Shown piece after piece: positions 42,002-50,209 of a stretch of 64,000 nucleotides of DNA. The notes under the pieces were generated by a model. The model was not told where the DNA came from. It was given only the letters and a program-made list of their open reading frames with translations, and made no database searches. Position 1 is the first letter of the stretch. Every line of letters starts with the position of its first letter. The position numbers were made by a program, and so were the translations under genes. The DNA comes from Cellvibrionaceae bacterium (GTDB lineage Bacteria; Pseudomonadota; Gammaproteobacteria; Pseudomonadales; Cellvibrionaceae). The stretch covers positions 310,001 through 374,000 of the forward strand of contig JANPZW010000008.1 in NCBI GenBank assembly GCA_024707385.1, written 5' to 3'.

Positions 42002-42416
42002 CTGTTACTCCAAATGATTGGTCGTGAATTTTTCCAGCCGTGATTTGACGGGCGGATCTACGTGTTTTTAGGCATTGGCAATAAATCTGCCAAGTTTGAA
42101 ATTCTTTTCGAATAAGCGTTTTTTCAGGAAAAGCCGCGCAAAAATACGAATAATGCATCATGGTTTCAGTTGGACAACTGACATAAATTGCAAATGGGAT
42201 TGTGGAAGTTACAGCAGGCGTGCTGTGGAAGAGGAGTAATCTTTTGACGTCTAGCTCGACAAAGTGCGCATAAGTTTATCACTGCGCTAAACACGTGAGT
42301 ATCGGCCGAAAAAAAGATTTATTTGCTATTGATTTATGAACGATTTATAGCAACAGCGGAGAGCATCGCAGCTGCTGTATGATTCGCCCTCCATTTCCAT
42401 TGATGAAGGATGCGCT
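42002..42416. other. AT-rich intergenic region between opgG and the methyltransferase gene
   Basis: No gene is supported here. A hyphenated palindrome, TCAGTTG-GA-CAACTGA, lies at 42166-42181 and may bind a regulator of either divergent transcript. A weak sigma-70-like pair, TTGCTA (42323-42328), 17 bases, TATAGC (42346-42351), sits 65 bases before the methyltransferase start. The region is markedly richer in A+T than its neighbours. Confidence 0.35.
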
Positions 42417-43283
42417 ATGAAATATCTGTTTTTCCCTGTCCTCGGCTGTCTGCTCATGGCCTGCGCCCATACGCCAAAAAATGAGAAGGTTACGGCTGAT
42501 GCCGATCGCCTGCAGACGGTGCTTGCCGCCCAGCCCGACGCGGCCAAGGAGCGCTATCCGGCACGCAAGCCATATGAAACTCTAAGTTTTTTTGGCGTGA
42601 AACCAGGCATGACCGTTGTCGAAGTTCTGCCGGGTGAAGGTTGGTATTCGAAGATTCTATTGCCATATCTCGGTAGCAACGGCCAGCTTGTTGGCGTGGA
42701 TTACCCGTCCACCATCTGGGTCAACTTCCCCTTTGCCAATGAAGCATTTATGGCCGATCGCAAGAAATGGCCGGAGCGCTGGACGACCGATGCCAAACAA
42801 TGGGCTGGCGACCAGGGGGCGCAGGCATCTGCCTATGCTCTCGACGATCTGCCTACATCGCTGAATGGCTCGGTCGACATGGTGCTATTTTTCCGCGCGC
42901 TTCACGGTATGGCTAGAGTGGAAGGGCAGGGACAATTTCTTACCAAGGCATTGGCCACCACATTCAATCTGCTTAAGCCCGGCGGCCTGGTGGGCATAGA
43001 GCAGCACGAGGCGCGGGAAAATATGAGCGACGCCTGGGCGGATGGCAGCCAGGGTTATTTGAAACGCTCCTACGTCAAACGCGTTATGGCGGATGCTGGT
43101 TTTGAATTTGTCGCCGAGTCCTCAATCAATGAGAACCCGAAGGATCAGCCGGGCGAGCAGGACGGTGTATGGCGTCTGCCGCCGTCGCTGTCTACCAGCA
43201 AGGACAACCCGCAACTTCAGGAGCAATACAAAGCGATCGGCGAAAGTCATCGCATGACGCTGTTGTTCCGCAAGCCAAACTGA
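42417..43283 (+). CDS. Exported (lipoprotein) class I SAM-dependent methyltransferase
   Basis: 288 aa, with a signal peptide and lipobox LLMACAHT (Cys near residue 17), then a methyltransferase-like Rossmann domain. The region GMTVVEVLPGEGWYSKILLPYL...GQLVGVDYP holds a motif I (VEVLPGEG) with a variant glycine loop, and FNLLKPGGLVGIEQHEAR holds a post-motif III. Such predicted periplasmic methyltransferases (COG4798-like) occur widely, yet S-adenosylmethionine is not expected in the periplasm, so the catalytic role is doubtful. A bidirectional terminator follows. Confidence 0.7.
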   Translation: MKYLFFPVLGCLLMACAHTPKNEKVTADADRLQTVLAAQPDAAKERYPARKPYETLSFFGVKPGMTVVEVLPGEGWYSKILLPYLGSNGQLVGVDYPSTIWVNFPFANEAFMADRKKWPERWTTDAKQWAGDQGAQASAYALDDLPTSLNGSVDMVLFFRALHGMARVEGQGQFLTKALATTFNLLKPGGLVGIEQHEARENMSDAWADGSQGYLKRSYVKRVMADAGFEFVAESSINENPKDQPGEQDGVWRLPPSLSTSKDNPQLQEQYKAIGESHRMTLLFRKPN

Positions 43284-43285
43284 GC

Positions 43286-43314
43286 AAAAAAACCCGGCCT
43301 AAGCCGGGTTTTTT
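43286..43314. terminator. Bidirectional terminator
   Basis: AACCCGGC (43291-43298), loop CTAA, GCCGGGTT (43303-43310), flanked by an A-run on the left and a T-run on the right. It serves both the methyltransferase gene and the convergent small secreted protein gene. Confidence 0.93.
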
Positions 43315-43327
43315 AAAGTGGAATTGA

Positions 43328-43687
43328 TCAGCGTCTGCGGCGGTTCTCGCGGCGGATGGCGACAATGCCGGCGAGCAGTGAGATGGCCAGAGCGGCGTGA
43401 GAGCCATCGATTTCCGGCACCGCGTGTGCTTTGGGCGGATACTTAGGTTTTTTATGCGCGACTTTTTCCGCTTTCTCCGCCGCTTTTTTCTGTTCCTTCT
43501 TCTGTTTGGTCAGCGCTTTAGCATCTTTTTTTGCCTGCTTTTCCGCTTCTTTATCTGCTTTTGCTTTTTGCTTTGCGACTTCGTGAGAGGCTTTTTTGTC
43601 TGCTTTGGTCAGGTCAGCGCTGTAGCTTGGTGCCGCAAAACCCGCTGCCGCCAGCGCCAGGCCAAGAATTGCGATAAGTTTTTTCAT
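43328..43687 (-). CDS. Small Lys/Ala-rich secreted protein with VPEID-CTERM-like tail
   Basis: 119 aa. A signal peptide (residues 1-23, MKKLIAILGLALAAAGFAAP...) is followed by a low-complexity helical stretch of Lys, Ala and Glu (about 25-85), likely coiled-coil and basic. The C-terminus reads AVPEIDGS (VPEID at 90-94), a hydrophobic segment (HAALAISLLAGIVAI) and a basic end (RRENRRRR). That tripartite tail is the layout of exosortase/rhombosortase targets and matches the VPEID-CTERM sorting signal. The protein would be exported, then held and processed at the membrane by an exosortase. No exosortase is in this window. Its cargo role is unknown. Confidence 0.75.
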   Translation of the reverse strand: MKKLIAILGLALAAAGFAAPSYSADLTKADKKASHEVAKQKAKADKEAEKQAKKDAKALTKQKKEQKKAAEKAEKVAHKKPKYPPKAHAVPEIDGSHAALAISLLAGIVAIRRENRRRR

Positions 43688-43932
43688 AACACACTCGATC
43701 CGTTGATTAAGAGTTTTGAGTTGGGCTGCCTTACGTCGGCCGCCTACGCAAATAAGCTGAATTTGTGCCAACGCCAGAAATATCAGATAAATCAACGGGA
43801 AAGAATTCGGTTTTGTTTTTTGTCGTGACGTTATGTAAATACGTCCGACAATTAAATCGTTTGCAGGGAAGGGGATACTTACAAAAAGAAACTTTCAGTG
43901 GGAAAGGGCGACAGGCGTCGCCCGGGTGAAGA

Positions 43933-44910
43933 TTAGGCGCGAGCTGCCGCTATCTGTTGTTCCAGCCAGGCCGCAGCGCCGACGAAAGCCGTCTCCGGAT
44001 GCACGATCAATTTGGCGGGAATTGTCTGCACGAAATGGCTCATCACTCCCTTGTTGCTGAAGCGCTCAGTAAACGCACTCTGCAGGAGAAAATCGCTGAA
44101 TCGCGGCAGTATTCCACCAGCGATGTAGATACCACCTTTGGCGCCGTAGGTAAGGGCGAGGTTACCCGCAAAGCTGCCGGCAAAGCTGCAGAAAGTGCTG
44201 AGCGTCTCGACGAAAATCGAATCGCCGGCCGTCAGCGCACGCTGCGATATATTCGCCGGACTCACTTCTTCCGCCTGCTCGCCGCGCACTGCACAGATCG
44301 ATTTGTAGAGATTCACGAGGCCGGGGCCGGAGATAAACAATTCCGCGGACACATGCCCGAAAACCGCCATCGCGGCTTTAATGACATCGGCCTCGAAAGC
44401 TGTGGCGGGCGCGATATTGACGTGGCCGCCTTCACAGGGAACCGGCAGCCATTCGCCTTTATGGTTGACCAAGCCGGCGACACCTAGGCCAGTGCCCGGT
44501 CCAAATACAGCCTTCGCAGCCAATTTTTCTTCAACGCCATTTTTAACCGTAATCAGGTGATCGTCGGTCAGCTGGCTGCAGGCTGCGGCGACGGCAGCGA
44601 AATCATTCATCGCCACAAAATGTTGAAACCCAAACTCCTTTGCCATGGCGACACAGGAAAATTCCCAGCTCAGATTGGTCATGCGCACCGTGTCGTCCAC
44701 AACCGGGCCGGCGATGGCGAGGCACGCTGACAGGGGTTTGAGATCGCTGATTTTTTCCAGGTAGGTGCGCAGAGCTGCTGAGCAGGAGGGATATTCACGG
44801 GCGTTGAGTATGTGAATGTGGTCGATAAGGTAATTGCCCTGAGACTTTCCTGTCACCAGGGCAAAACGGGCGTTGGTGCCACCTATGTCAGCAACTATAT
44901 ATGGATACAT
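43933..44910 (-). CDS. glk: Glucokinase
   Basis: 325-aa cytosolic ATP:glucose phosphotransferase of the bacterial Glk family. The N-terminal phosphate loop DIGGTNARFALV, the ELSWEF..VAMAKEFG sugar-side block, FVAMNDFAAVA with catalytic Asp, and FGPGTGLGVAGL are clear. The C-terminus GAAAWLEQQI is typical. The start at ATG 44910 puts the loop at the usual residue. It stands alone, divergent from the sortase-type response regulator. No regulatory site is evident. Confidence 0.93.
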   Translation of the reverse strand: MYPYIVADIGGTNARFALVTGKSQGNYLIDHIHILNAREYPSCSAALRTYLEKISDLKPLSACLAIAGPVVDDTVRMTNLSWEFSCVAMAKEFGFQHFVAMNDFAAVAAACSQLTDDHLITVKNGVEEKLAAKAVFGPGTGLGVAGLVNHKGEWLPVPCEGGHVNIAPATAFEADVIKAAMAVFGHVSAELFISGPGLVNLYKSICAVRGEQAEEVSPANISQRALTAGDSIFVETLSTFCSFAGSFAGNLALTYGAKGGIYIAGGILPRFSDFLLQSAFTERFSNKGVMSHFVQTIPAKLIVHPETAFVGAAAWLEQQIAAARA

Positions 44911-45063
44911 CCTGCGGGATCTCACGTTAAAAAAAGTAGGGACGGGTCACTCTAGAGAAGGCGCCCTGATGGGTCAAGGTCTGGGCGGCTCGGAGGCGGG
45001 CTGAGGTTGGCGCCGGTGCGCAAGCGGGGTTAGCATGGTGGTTTTGTCGTCGCGGAGCAGAAA

Positions 45064-45753
45064 ATGGTGCGTCACATCGTGATTGTTGAAGATGAAATCG
45101 CCATCGCTCAAAACTACTGCGATGCGCTGCGGCGGCAGGGCTATAAAGTGACCCATTATCGCAATCGGCCGGAAGCTATGGCGCAGCTGGCAGTTCGCCT
45201 GCCGGATCTGGCCATCATCGATGTCGGCCTTGGGGATGAGCCGGAGGGCGGTTTCGATCTGTGTCGCGATCTGCGCAGCCGGGCGCCGGAACTGCCGATT
45301 ATTTTCCTCACCGCCCGCGATGACGATTTTGATGTGGTCTCGGGGCTGCGTCTGGGCGCCGATGACAATCTCAGCAAAGACATAGGTCAGGCACATTTGC
45401 TCGCGCGCATTACTGCGCTGTTTCGCCGCGTCGACGCGCTGCGCAAACCGCCAGTTGCTGAACAGGTGATTGAGCGCGGTGACCTCTCCATCAATATCGA
45501 GCGTATGACGACTGCGTGGCGCGGCCAGCCGGTGGATTTAACGGTGACGGAGTTCTGGATTGTGCATTCCCTGGCGCTTCATCCGGGGCATGTAAAAAAT
45601 CGCCAACAGCTGATGGATGCGGCCAACGTCGTGCTCGACGACAACACCATCACTTCCCACATCAAACGTATCCGGCGGAAATTCAAAGCCCTCGACGATC
45701 GTTTCGATCAGATTCACACCGCCTACGGCATGGGATATCGCTGGTTGGTGTGA
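45064..45753 (+). CDS. OmpR-type response regulator resembling the dedicated-sortase-system regulator
   Basis: 229 aa: a receiver domain with the acidic pair in IVEDEIAIAQNYCDALRRQGY and phosphoacceptor Asp in LAIIDVGLGDEPEGGFDLCRDLR, then a winged-helix DNA-binding domain (LTVTEFWIVHSL..NRQQLMDAANVVLDDNTITSHIKRIRRKF). The VGLGDEPEGGFDLCRDLRS segment and the DNLSKDIG segment, where KPF usually stands, look like the proteobacterial dedicated sortase system response regulator (PdsR). The usual receiver Lys may be the one in LSKDI. It is followed by its kinase gene after nine bases. Not confirmed by search. Confidence 0.75.
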   Translation: MVRHIVIVEDEIAIAQNYCDALRRQGYKVTHYRNRPEAMAQLAVRLPDLAIIDVGLGDEPEGGFDLCRDLRSRAPELPIIFLTARDDDFDVVSGLRLGADDNLSKDIGQAHLLARITALFRRVDALRKPPVAEQVIERGDLSINIERMTTAWRGQPVDLTVTEFWIVHSLALHPGHVKNRQQLMDAANVVLDDNTITSHIKRIRRKFKALDDRFDQIHTAYGMGYRWLV

Positions 45754-45762
45754 GGCAAAACT

Positions 45763-47760
45763 ATGGCATTGCGGCGGCAACTTCTGCTTTTGGCCTCTCT
45801 CACCCTGGCGCTGCCCTGGGCCGGTTGTGAATATGTACAGGAAATGGAGGCCACCCTGCGCGAAGGGCAGCAGGCCGCGCTGCGCGCTACGGCGCAGGCG
45901 GTAGAGGCGCGCCTGCGGACCGACCCGCAGTTGATGGCGCAACTCGGCGCAAGCGTGGCGGGAGTGACGCGTTTCCATGCTGACCCCGTTCTTTATATCC
46001 ATACCTTGCCGGGCCCAGTGGTGGTGGATGGTTATGGCGAGGAGTGGCGAGGGTTCGCCATTGCGCCACAGCCGATTCCCAACGCTGAACCCGCCGTTGC
46101 TCTGTTTTTGGGCGAGCGAGGCGGATTTGTTTATCTGTTTATCGACGTCGCAGATCCACATCGCCAGTTTTTTGATCCCTCGCGACCGCACAGGCAGGCG
46201 GATCATGTCCTGGTGCAATTGAGCGATGGCGCTTTGCTGCGGCTTTTCTCCGCCGCGCCGGGAACGCTTTCTGTCGAGCGACATTTAGGGCTGGGCGTGT
46301 GGCAGCGGGAGCATCGCCTCAGCGGCATCTGGAATGACGTGGAAAATGCCTACGTGCTCGAAGTGCGTATGCCGCAGAGCTGGGCTGCAGGTGGTTTGGC
46401 CGTGCGCGCCAGCGATGGCGCAGCAGATGAAGAGCCACCCACACAGCTGACATTGCACCCGGTCCTGCGCGGCGATTTGGCATACGCCGATGTGTTAGCA
46501 GTCTTTACCCGTCCGAGTGTTCGTTTGTCTTTGGTTGCGCAGGACGGCTGGCAATTGGGTGCGGCAGGGGAGCTGGCGATGGCCCAGGGAGAGCGCGAAT
46601 CGGAGACTCTCCTGCGTAAGCTGGTGCGGCGAATGTTGGGCAGACCGGATTTTCCACCGTTGCCCGCCGATACCCCTGGACGTTTGGCAGATGCCGAGTC
46701 GCTGGCGGTGGATGGGGGCTCCTGGTATCGCCGTGCGGATTCTCTGGTTGCCCGCGTTCATATCCCGATTCTTCTGCCCGAGGCTGACGAGGTTGCGCTG
46801 CACTTGGTGGCCGAGCAGAGTATGGATGCTGTGCAGACCCTCACCACGGGCGCCATGGGGCGCCTGCTCTGGTACACCACCGCGGCAACCCTGTTGGCAG
46901 GGATTACGCTGCTGGTGTATGCGAGCCTTCTGTCATGGCGGATCCGGCGCTTGAGTCGGGCCGCGCAGCAAGTGGTCGATAGTGAGGGCCGGATTCGCGC
47001 CGAGATACCCAGTAGCCGCAGCAAAGACGAAATCGGCGATCTCGCCCGCAGCTATTCCGCGCTGCTGCAGCGGTTGCGCCACTACAACGAATATCTCGAA
47101 ACGCTGGCGGGGAAATTGTCCCACGAGCTGCGCACACCGCTGGCGATCGTGCGCAGCTCCCTCGATAACCTGGGGGAATTGCAGCCGTCGGAACAACAGA
47201 AGGTGTATCTGGAGCGGGCTGGGGAAGGTGCCACTCGGCTGACGCGTTTGCTCAACGCTATGAGTGCCGCAGCCCGGTTGGAACACTCTATCGCGCAAAA
47301 TGAGCGGGAAAGGGTGGATATGGCCGACCTGCTGGCGCATCTGGTTGCCGGCTACCGCAGTGTTTATCCGTCCTGCCGCATTACTTTTACATGTAGTGTC
47401 AATGCTCCATTTATGCTGATAGCCGCGCCGGAGCTGCTGGCGCAAATGTGCGACAAGCTGGTGGAGAACGCCGCTGATTTCACCGGAGAAAATGGCTACA
47501 TAGAGCTGCAGCTGACAAAGGAGGCGGAGATGATTTACCTGCGGGTGATCAATACCGGACCGCCGATCCCGGAAGCTCTTGAAGGCCGGTTGTTCGATTC
47601 ACTGACGTCGGGGCGGGGAGGGGAGGGGCACCACCTGGGACTCGGCCTTTACGTGGTGCGCCTTATTGTGGACTTTCACCAAGGGAAAGTGCGCGCATTC
47701 AATGAGCCGGAAGGTGGCAAAGTGGTTTTCGAAGTCCGCTTGCCACGCGCTCCGGATTGA
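45763..47760 (+). CDS. Membrane sensor histidine kinase with a large periplasmic domain, sortase-system type
   Basis: 665 aa. An N-terminal signal-anchor (LLLLASLTLALPWAGC) is followed by a periplasmic region of about 340 residues that begins REGQQAALRATAQAVEARL and contains a carbohydrate-binding-like fold (VVVDGYGEEWRGF, VYLFIDVADPH, LEVRMPQSW). A second membrane helix lies at about 367-388 (LLWYTTAATLLAGITLLVYASLL), then a HAMP-like linker, H-box KLSHELRTPLAIVRSSLDNL, and the ATPase domain (N-box DKLVENAADFT, HHLGLGLYVVRLI). The periplasmic layout resembles the kinase of the proteobacterial dedicated sortase system (PdsS). The ligand is unknown. No sortase or target gene is nearby. Confidence 0.75.
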   Translation: MALRRQLLLLASLTLALPWAGCEYVQEMEATLREGQQAALRATAQAVEARLRTDPQLMAQLGASVAGVTRFHADPVLYIHTLPGPVVVDGYGEEWRGFAIAPQPIPNAEPAVALFLGERGGFVYLFIDVADPHRQFFDPSRPHRQADHVLVQLSDGALLRLFSAAPGTLSVERHLGLGVWQREHRLSGIWNDVENAYVLEVRMPQSWAAGGLAVRASDGAADEEPPTQLTLHPVLRGDLAYADVLAVFTRPSVRLSLVAQDGWQLGAAGELAMAQGERESETLLRKLVRRMLGRPDFPPLPADTPGRLADAESLAVDGGSWYRRADSLVARVHIPILLPEADEVALHLVAEQSMDAVQTLTTGAMGRLLWYTTAATLLAGITLLVYASLLSWRIRRLSRAAQQVVDSEGRIRAEIPSSRSKDEIGDLARSYSALLQRLRHYNEYLETLAGKLSHELRTPLAIVRSSLDNLGELQPSEQQKVYLERAGEGATRLTRLLNAMSAAARLEHSIAQNERERVDMADLLAHLVAGYRSVYPSCRITFTCSVNAPFMLIAAPELLAQMCDKLVENAADFTGENGYIELQLTKEAEMIYLRVINTGPPIPEALEGRLFDSLTSGRGGEGHHLGLGLYVVRLIVDFHQGKVRAFNEPEGGKVVFEVRLPRAPD

Positions 47761-47763
47761 TCA

Positions 47764-48234
47764 TTAGCTGCCCATTTTGGATTGCAGATAATTCTCCAGG
47801 GTGACCTTGTCGATCAGGCTCAACTGCGTCTCGAGCCAGTCCACGTGTTCTTCTTCGGATTCAAGGATATCTTCCAGCAGCTCGCGTGAGCCGTAGTCCC
47901 GGACGGATTCGCAATAGGCAATGGCGTCGCGCAGATCTGGAATGGCCTTGAGTTCGAGCTTCAGATCACACTCCAGCATTTCCCGGACATTCTCGCCGAT
48001 CAGCAGCTTGCCGAGGTTTTGCAGGTTGGGTAGGCCATCCAGAAACAGAATCCGCTCAACCAGTTTGTCCGCGTGTTTCATCTCGTCGATGGACTCGTGG
48101 TATTCGTGGTCCGCCAGCTCTTTCAGGCCCCAGTTCTTGTACATCCTGGCATGCAGAAAGTACTGGTTGATGGCGATCAACTCGTTAGCGAGGATTTTAT
48201 TGAGGTGTTCGATGACTTTGGCGTCGCCCTTCAT
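47764..48234 (-). CDS. bfr: Bacterioferritin
   Basis: 156-aa iron-storage subunit that assembles into a 24-mer shell. Diiron ferroxidase ligands lie in [15 protein letters not shown] and [18 protein letters not shown], and Met52 in IDEMKHADK is positioned as the haem axial ligand, so it should be a haem-binding BfrB type. The C-terminus is normal. ATG 48234 is chosen over an in-frame upstream ATG because the protein then starts [12 protein letters not shown] as in the family. It lies directly 3' of bfd, its release partner. Confidence 0.95.
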   Translation of the reverse strand: MKGDAKVIEHLNKILANELIAINQYFLHARMYKNWGLKELADHEYHESIDEMKHADKLVERILFLDGLPNLQNLGKLLIGENVREMLECDLKLELKAIPDLRDAIAYCESVRDYGSRELLEDILESEEEHVDWLETQLSLIDKVTLENYLQSKMGS

Positions 48235-48310
48235 GGTTACAGGCCTCCGTTGGTTGGCGTAACCGGCAAGTGTGGCGATCCATGTGCACCCTGTCAAACC
48301 AGGGCTGGAA

Positions 48311-48508
48311 TCAGGCGATGGCCCAGAAGATATCCTGCGCGCCCGGCTCCTGACGACTAGAGCGGACTATGTCTTTGGTCAGGCAGGCGCATTTGCCGCA
48401 TTCGGTCATAACACCCAGTTGATCGCGGATCTCGCGAATTGAGGCGCCGTTTTCGGCGGCCGTGCGGATTTGGCTGTCAGTAACGCCTTTGCAGAGACAC
48501 ACGTACAT
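48311..48508 (-). CDS. bfd: Bacterioferritin-associated ferredoxin
   Basis: 65-aa 2Fe-2S protein that reduces the bacterioferritin core and releases Fe(II). Cluster cysteines are Cys4, Cys6 (MYVCLC), Cys37 and Cys40 (TECGKC), with family spacing. It precedes bfr on the same strand (76-base gap). A Fur-box-like site upstream agrees with iron repression of bfd seen in related bacteria. Confidence 0.93.
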   Translation of the reverse strand: MYVCLCKGVTDSQIRTAAENGASIREIRDQLGVMTECGKCACLTKDIVRSSRQEPGAQDIFWAIA

Positions 48509-48549
48509 GCGGAAACCGTATCAAGTTGCAATGTGGCATAAAAGTTAAT

Positions 48550-48568
48550 GTAAATGATAATGGTTGTC
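48550..48568. promoter_or_regulatory. Fur-box-like sequence before bfd
   Basis: GTAAATGATAATGGTTGTC matches the 19-base Fur consensus GATAATGATAATCATTATC at 14 positions by eye, including the central TGATAAT. It sits 42 bases before the bfd start. The rest of the 330-base gap (48509-48838) is AT-rich, holds the peroxiredoxin promoter region, and shows no gene. Confidence 0.65.
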
Positions 48569-48838
48569 AATTGAGAATTTGTCAAAATTTAGACAGGTCT
48601 CGCAGCAGTTGCGTGACCGATGAAGTGATATAAGCAATCCCAATAATTTTTATATAAAAAAACAATCGAGGGCAGGGTGTAGATGGGGTGTAGTATTGCG
48701 CGGACTTATCAATGGGCCGCTTTTGATTGTTTGCCGGCCTAATTAAGAGGTTTAGTGACACGGCCTTGAAATCGCCGGTTGCGACGCCATAGTGTTGGCA
48801 GCACATCCTCATCCATCCACCTACCATGGGAGAAAAAA

Positions 48839-49441
48839 ATGGGCGTATTAGTTGGTAAACCCGCACCGGACTTCACCGCACCCGCCGTTTTGGGCAATGG
48901 CGAAATCGTTGACGATTACAGCTTCAGCAAAGCGACCAAAGGAAAAAAAGCGGTTGTATTCTTCTACCCGCTCGACTTTACCTTCGTTTGCCCTTCAGAA
49001 CTTCTGGCATTCGATCACCGCTACGACGAATTCAAAAAGCGCGGCGTAGAAGTGATTGGAGTTTCCATCGACTCCCACTTCGCCCACAACGCCTGGCGTA
49101 ACACCCCCATCAACGACGGAGGTATCGGCGCGGTGAAATACGCTCTCGTGGCTGATATCACCCACGCCATCGCCAAGGCGTACGACGTGGAATCCGCTGG
49201 CGGCGTCGCTTATCGCGGATCGTTCCTGATCGATGAAGAAGGCGTGGTGCGTCACCAGGTGATCAATGATCTGCCGCTGGGCCGCAACGTCGACGAGATG
49301 CTGCGCATGGTTGACGCGCTGAAATTCCACCAGGAGCACGGTGAAGTGTGCCCGGCTGGCTGGCAGGAAGGCGACAAGGGTATGACTGCTTCCCCTGCGG
49401 GCGTAGCGGCTTACTTGAGCGAGAACGCTGACAAGCTCTGA
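48839..49441 (+). CDS. Typical 2-Cys peroxiredoxin (AhpC/TSA family)
   Basis: 200-aa thiol peroxidase for H2O2, organic peroxides and peroxynitrite. The peroxidatic-Cys block FFYPLDFTFVCPSE and the resolving Cys in HGEVCPAGWQ are both present, so it is a typical 2-Cys enzyme of AhpC/Prx1 type. The start ATG 48839 follows the ribosome site GGAG plus a seven-A run. It is divergent from bfd and has its own terminator. In Pseudomonas the same gene sits between rnt and bfd. Confidence 0.93.
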   Translation: MGVLVGKPAPDFTAPAVLGNGEIVDDYSFSKATKGKKAVVFFYPLDFTFVCPSELLAFDHRYDEFKKRGVEVIGVSIDSHFAHNAWRNTPINDGGIGAVKYALVADITHAIAKAYDVESAGGVAYRGSFLIDEEGVVRHQVINDLPLGRNVDEMLRMVDALKFHQEHGEVCPAGWQEGDKGMTASPAGVAAYLSENADKL

Positions 49442-49461
49442 TTTCCCTTCTTATAAAACAC

Positions 49462-49491
49462 AAACGGCCGGATTATCCGGCCGTTTTTTTT
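49462..49491 (+). terminator. Rho-independent terminator of the peroxiredoxin gene
   Basis: ACGGCCGGAT and ATCCGGCCGT form a perfect stem followed by eight T, 20 bases past the stop. Confidence 0.95.
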
Positions 49492-49526
49492 ATCTGCAGT
49501 ACGCCAATTCGGCGCTCGCCGCGGGT

Positions 49527-50186
49527 TCAACCTTCGGGGTTGTCCATGAGGTTGAGAGGCCATCCACCCATATTTTTCCAGCGGTTGACAATACGGCAGA
49601 ACAGCTCGGCGGTTTTCTGCGCGTCGTAGGCGGCGCAATGCGCTTCGCGATTGGAGAATTCGATGGAGGCAAGCTGGCACGCCCGCGCTAACACTGTGTG
49701 GCCGTAGGCCAAGCCGGCGAGAGTGGCCGTGTCGAAGCAGGAAAAGGGATGGAAGGGATTGCGCTTGATGTCGCAGCGCTCCGACGCGGCGTTGACGAAA
49801 CTCAGATCAAAATGCGCATTGTGCGCAACCATGATCGCCCGGGTGCACTCGTATTGCTTCACCTTGCGGCGAATTGCCTGAAATATGTCTGCCAGCGCCA
49901 AGCTCTCCGGCACCGCCATACGCGTTTCGCTGTCGAGATCGATACCGGTGAAATCGAGAGCGGATTGCTCGATGTTGGCACCTTCAAACGGGTCCAGATG
50001 AAACGAGTAGGTGGTGTCGATGTGCAGGTCGCCGTTGTCATCCATATCCAGCGTCACTGCGGCAATTTCCAGCAGCGCATCAGTGCGCGGATTGAAGCCA
50101 CCGGTTTCCACATCAATGATGACCGGCATGAAGCCGCGGAAGCGCTCACTGAACGGTGTGGACGCGCCTTTTTCGGAAGAGCTCAT
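49527..50186 (-). CDS. rnt: Ribonuclease T
   Basis: 219-aa DEDDh-family 3'-5' exonuclease that trims tRNA and other stable RNA 3' ends. The acidic residues are in VIIDVETGGFN (Exo I), MVAHNAHFDLSFV (Exo II) and HCAAYDAQKTAELF (Exo III, with catalytic His). The MGGWPLNL end is typical. ATG 50186 gives the standard MSSSEKG...ERFRGFMPVIID start. It follows pyrC by 23 bases, as in Pseudomonas. Confidence 0.94.
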   Translation of the reverse strand: MSSSEKGASTPFSERFRGFMPVIIDVETGGFNPRTDALLEIAAVTLDMDDNGDLHIDTTYSFHLDPFEGANIEQSALDFTGIDLDSETRMAVPESLALADIFQAIRRKVKQYECTRAIMVAHNAHFDLSFVNAASERCDIKRNPFHPFSCFDTATLAGLAYGHTVLARACQLASIEFSNREAHCAAYDAQKTAELFCRIVNRWKNMGGWPLNLMDNPEG

Positions 50187-50209
50187 TTCGATGGAAGTCA
50201 CGACGTTCC

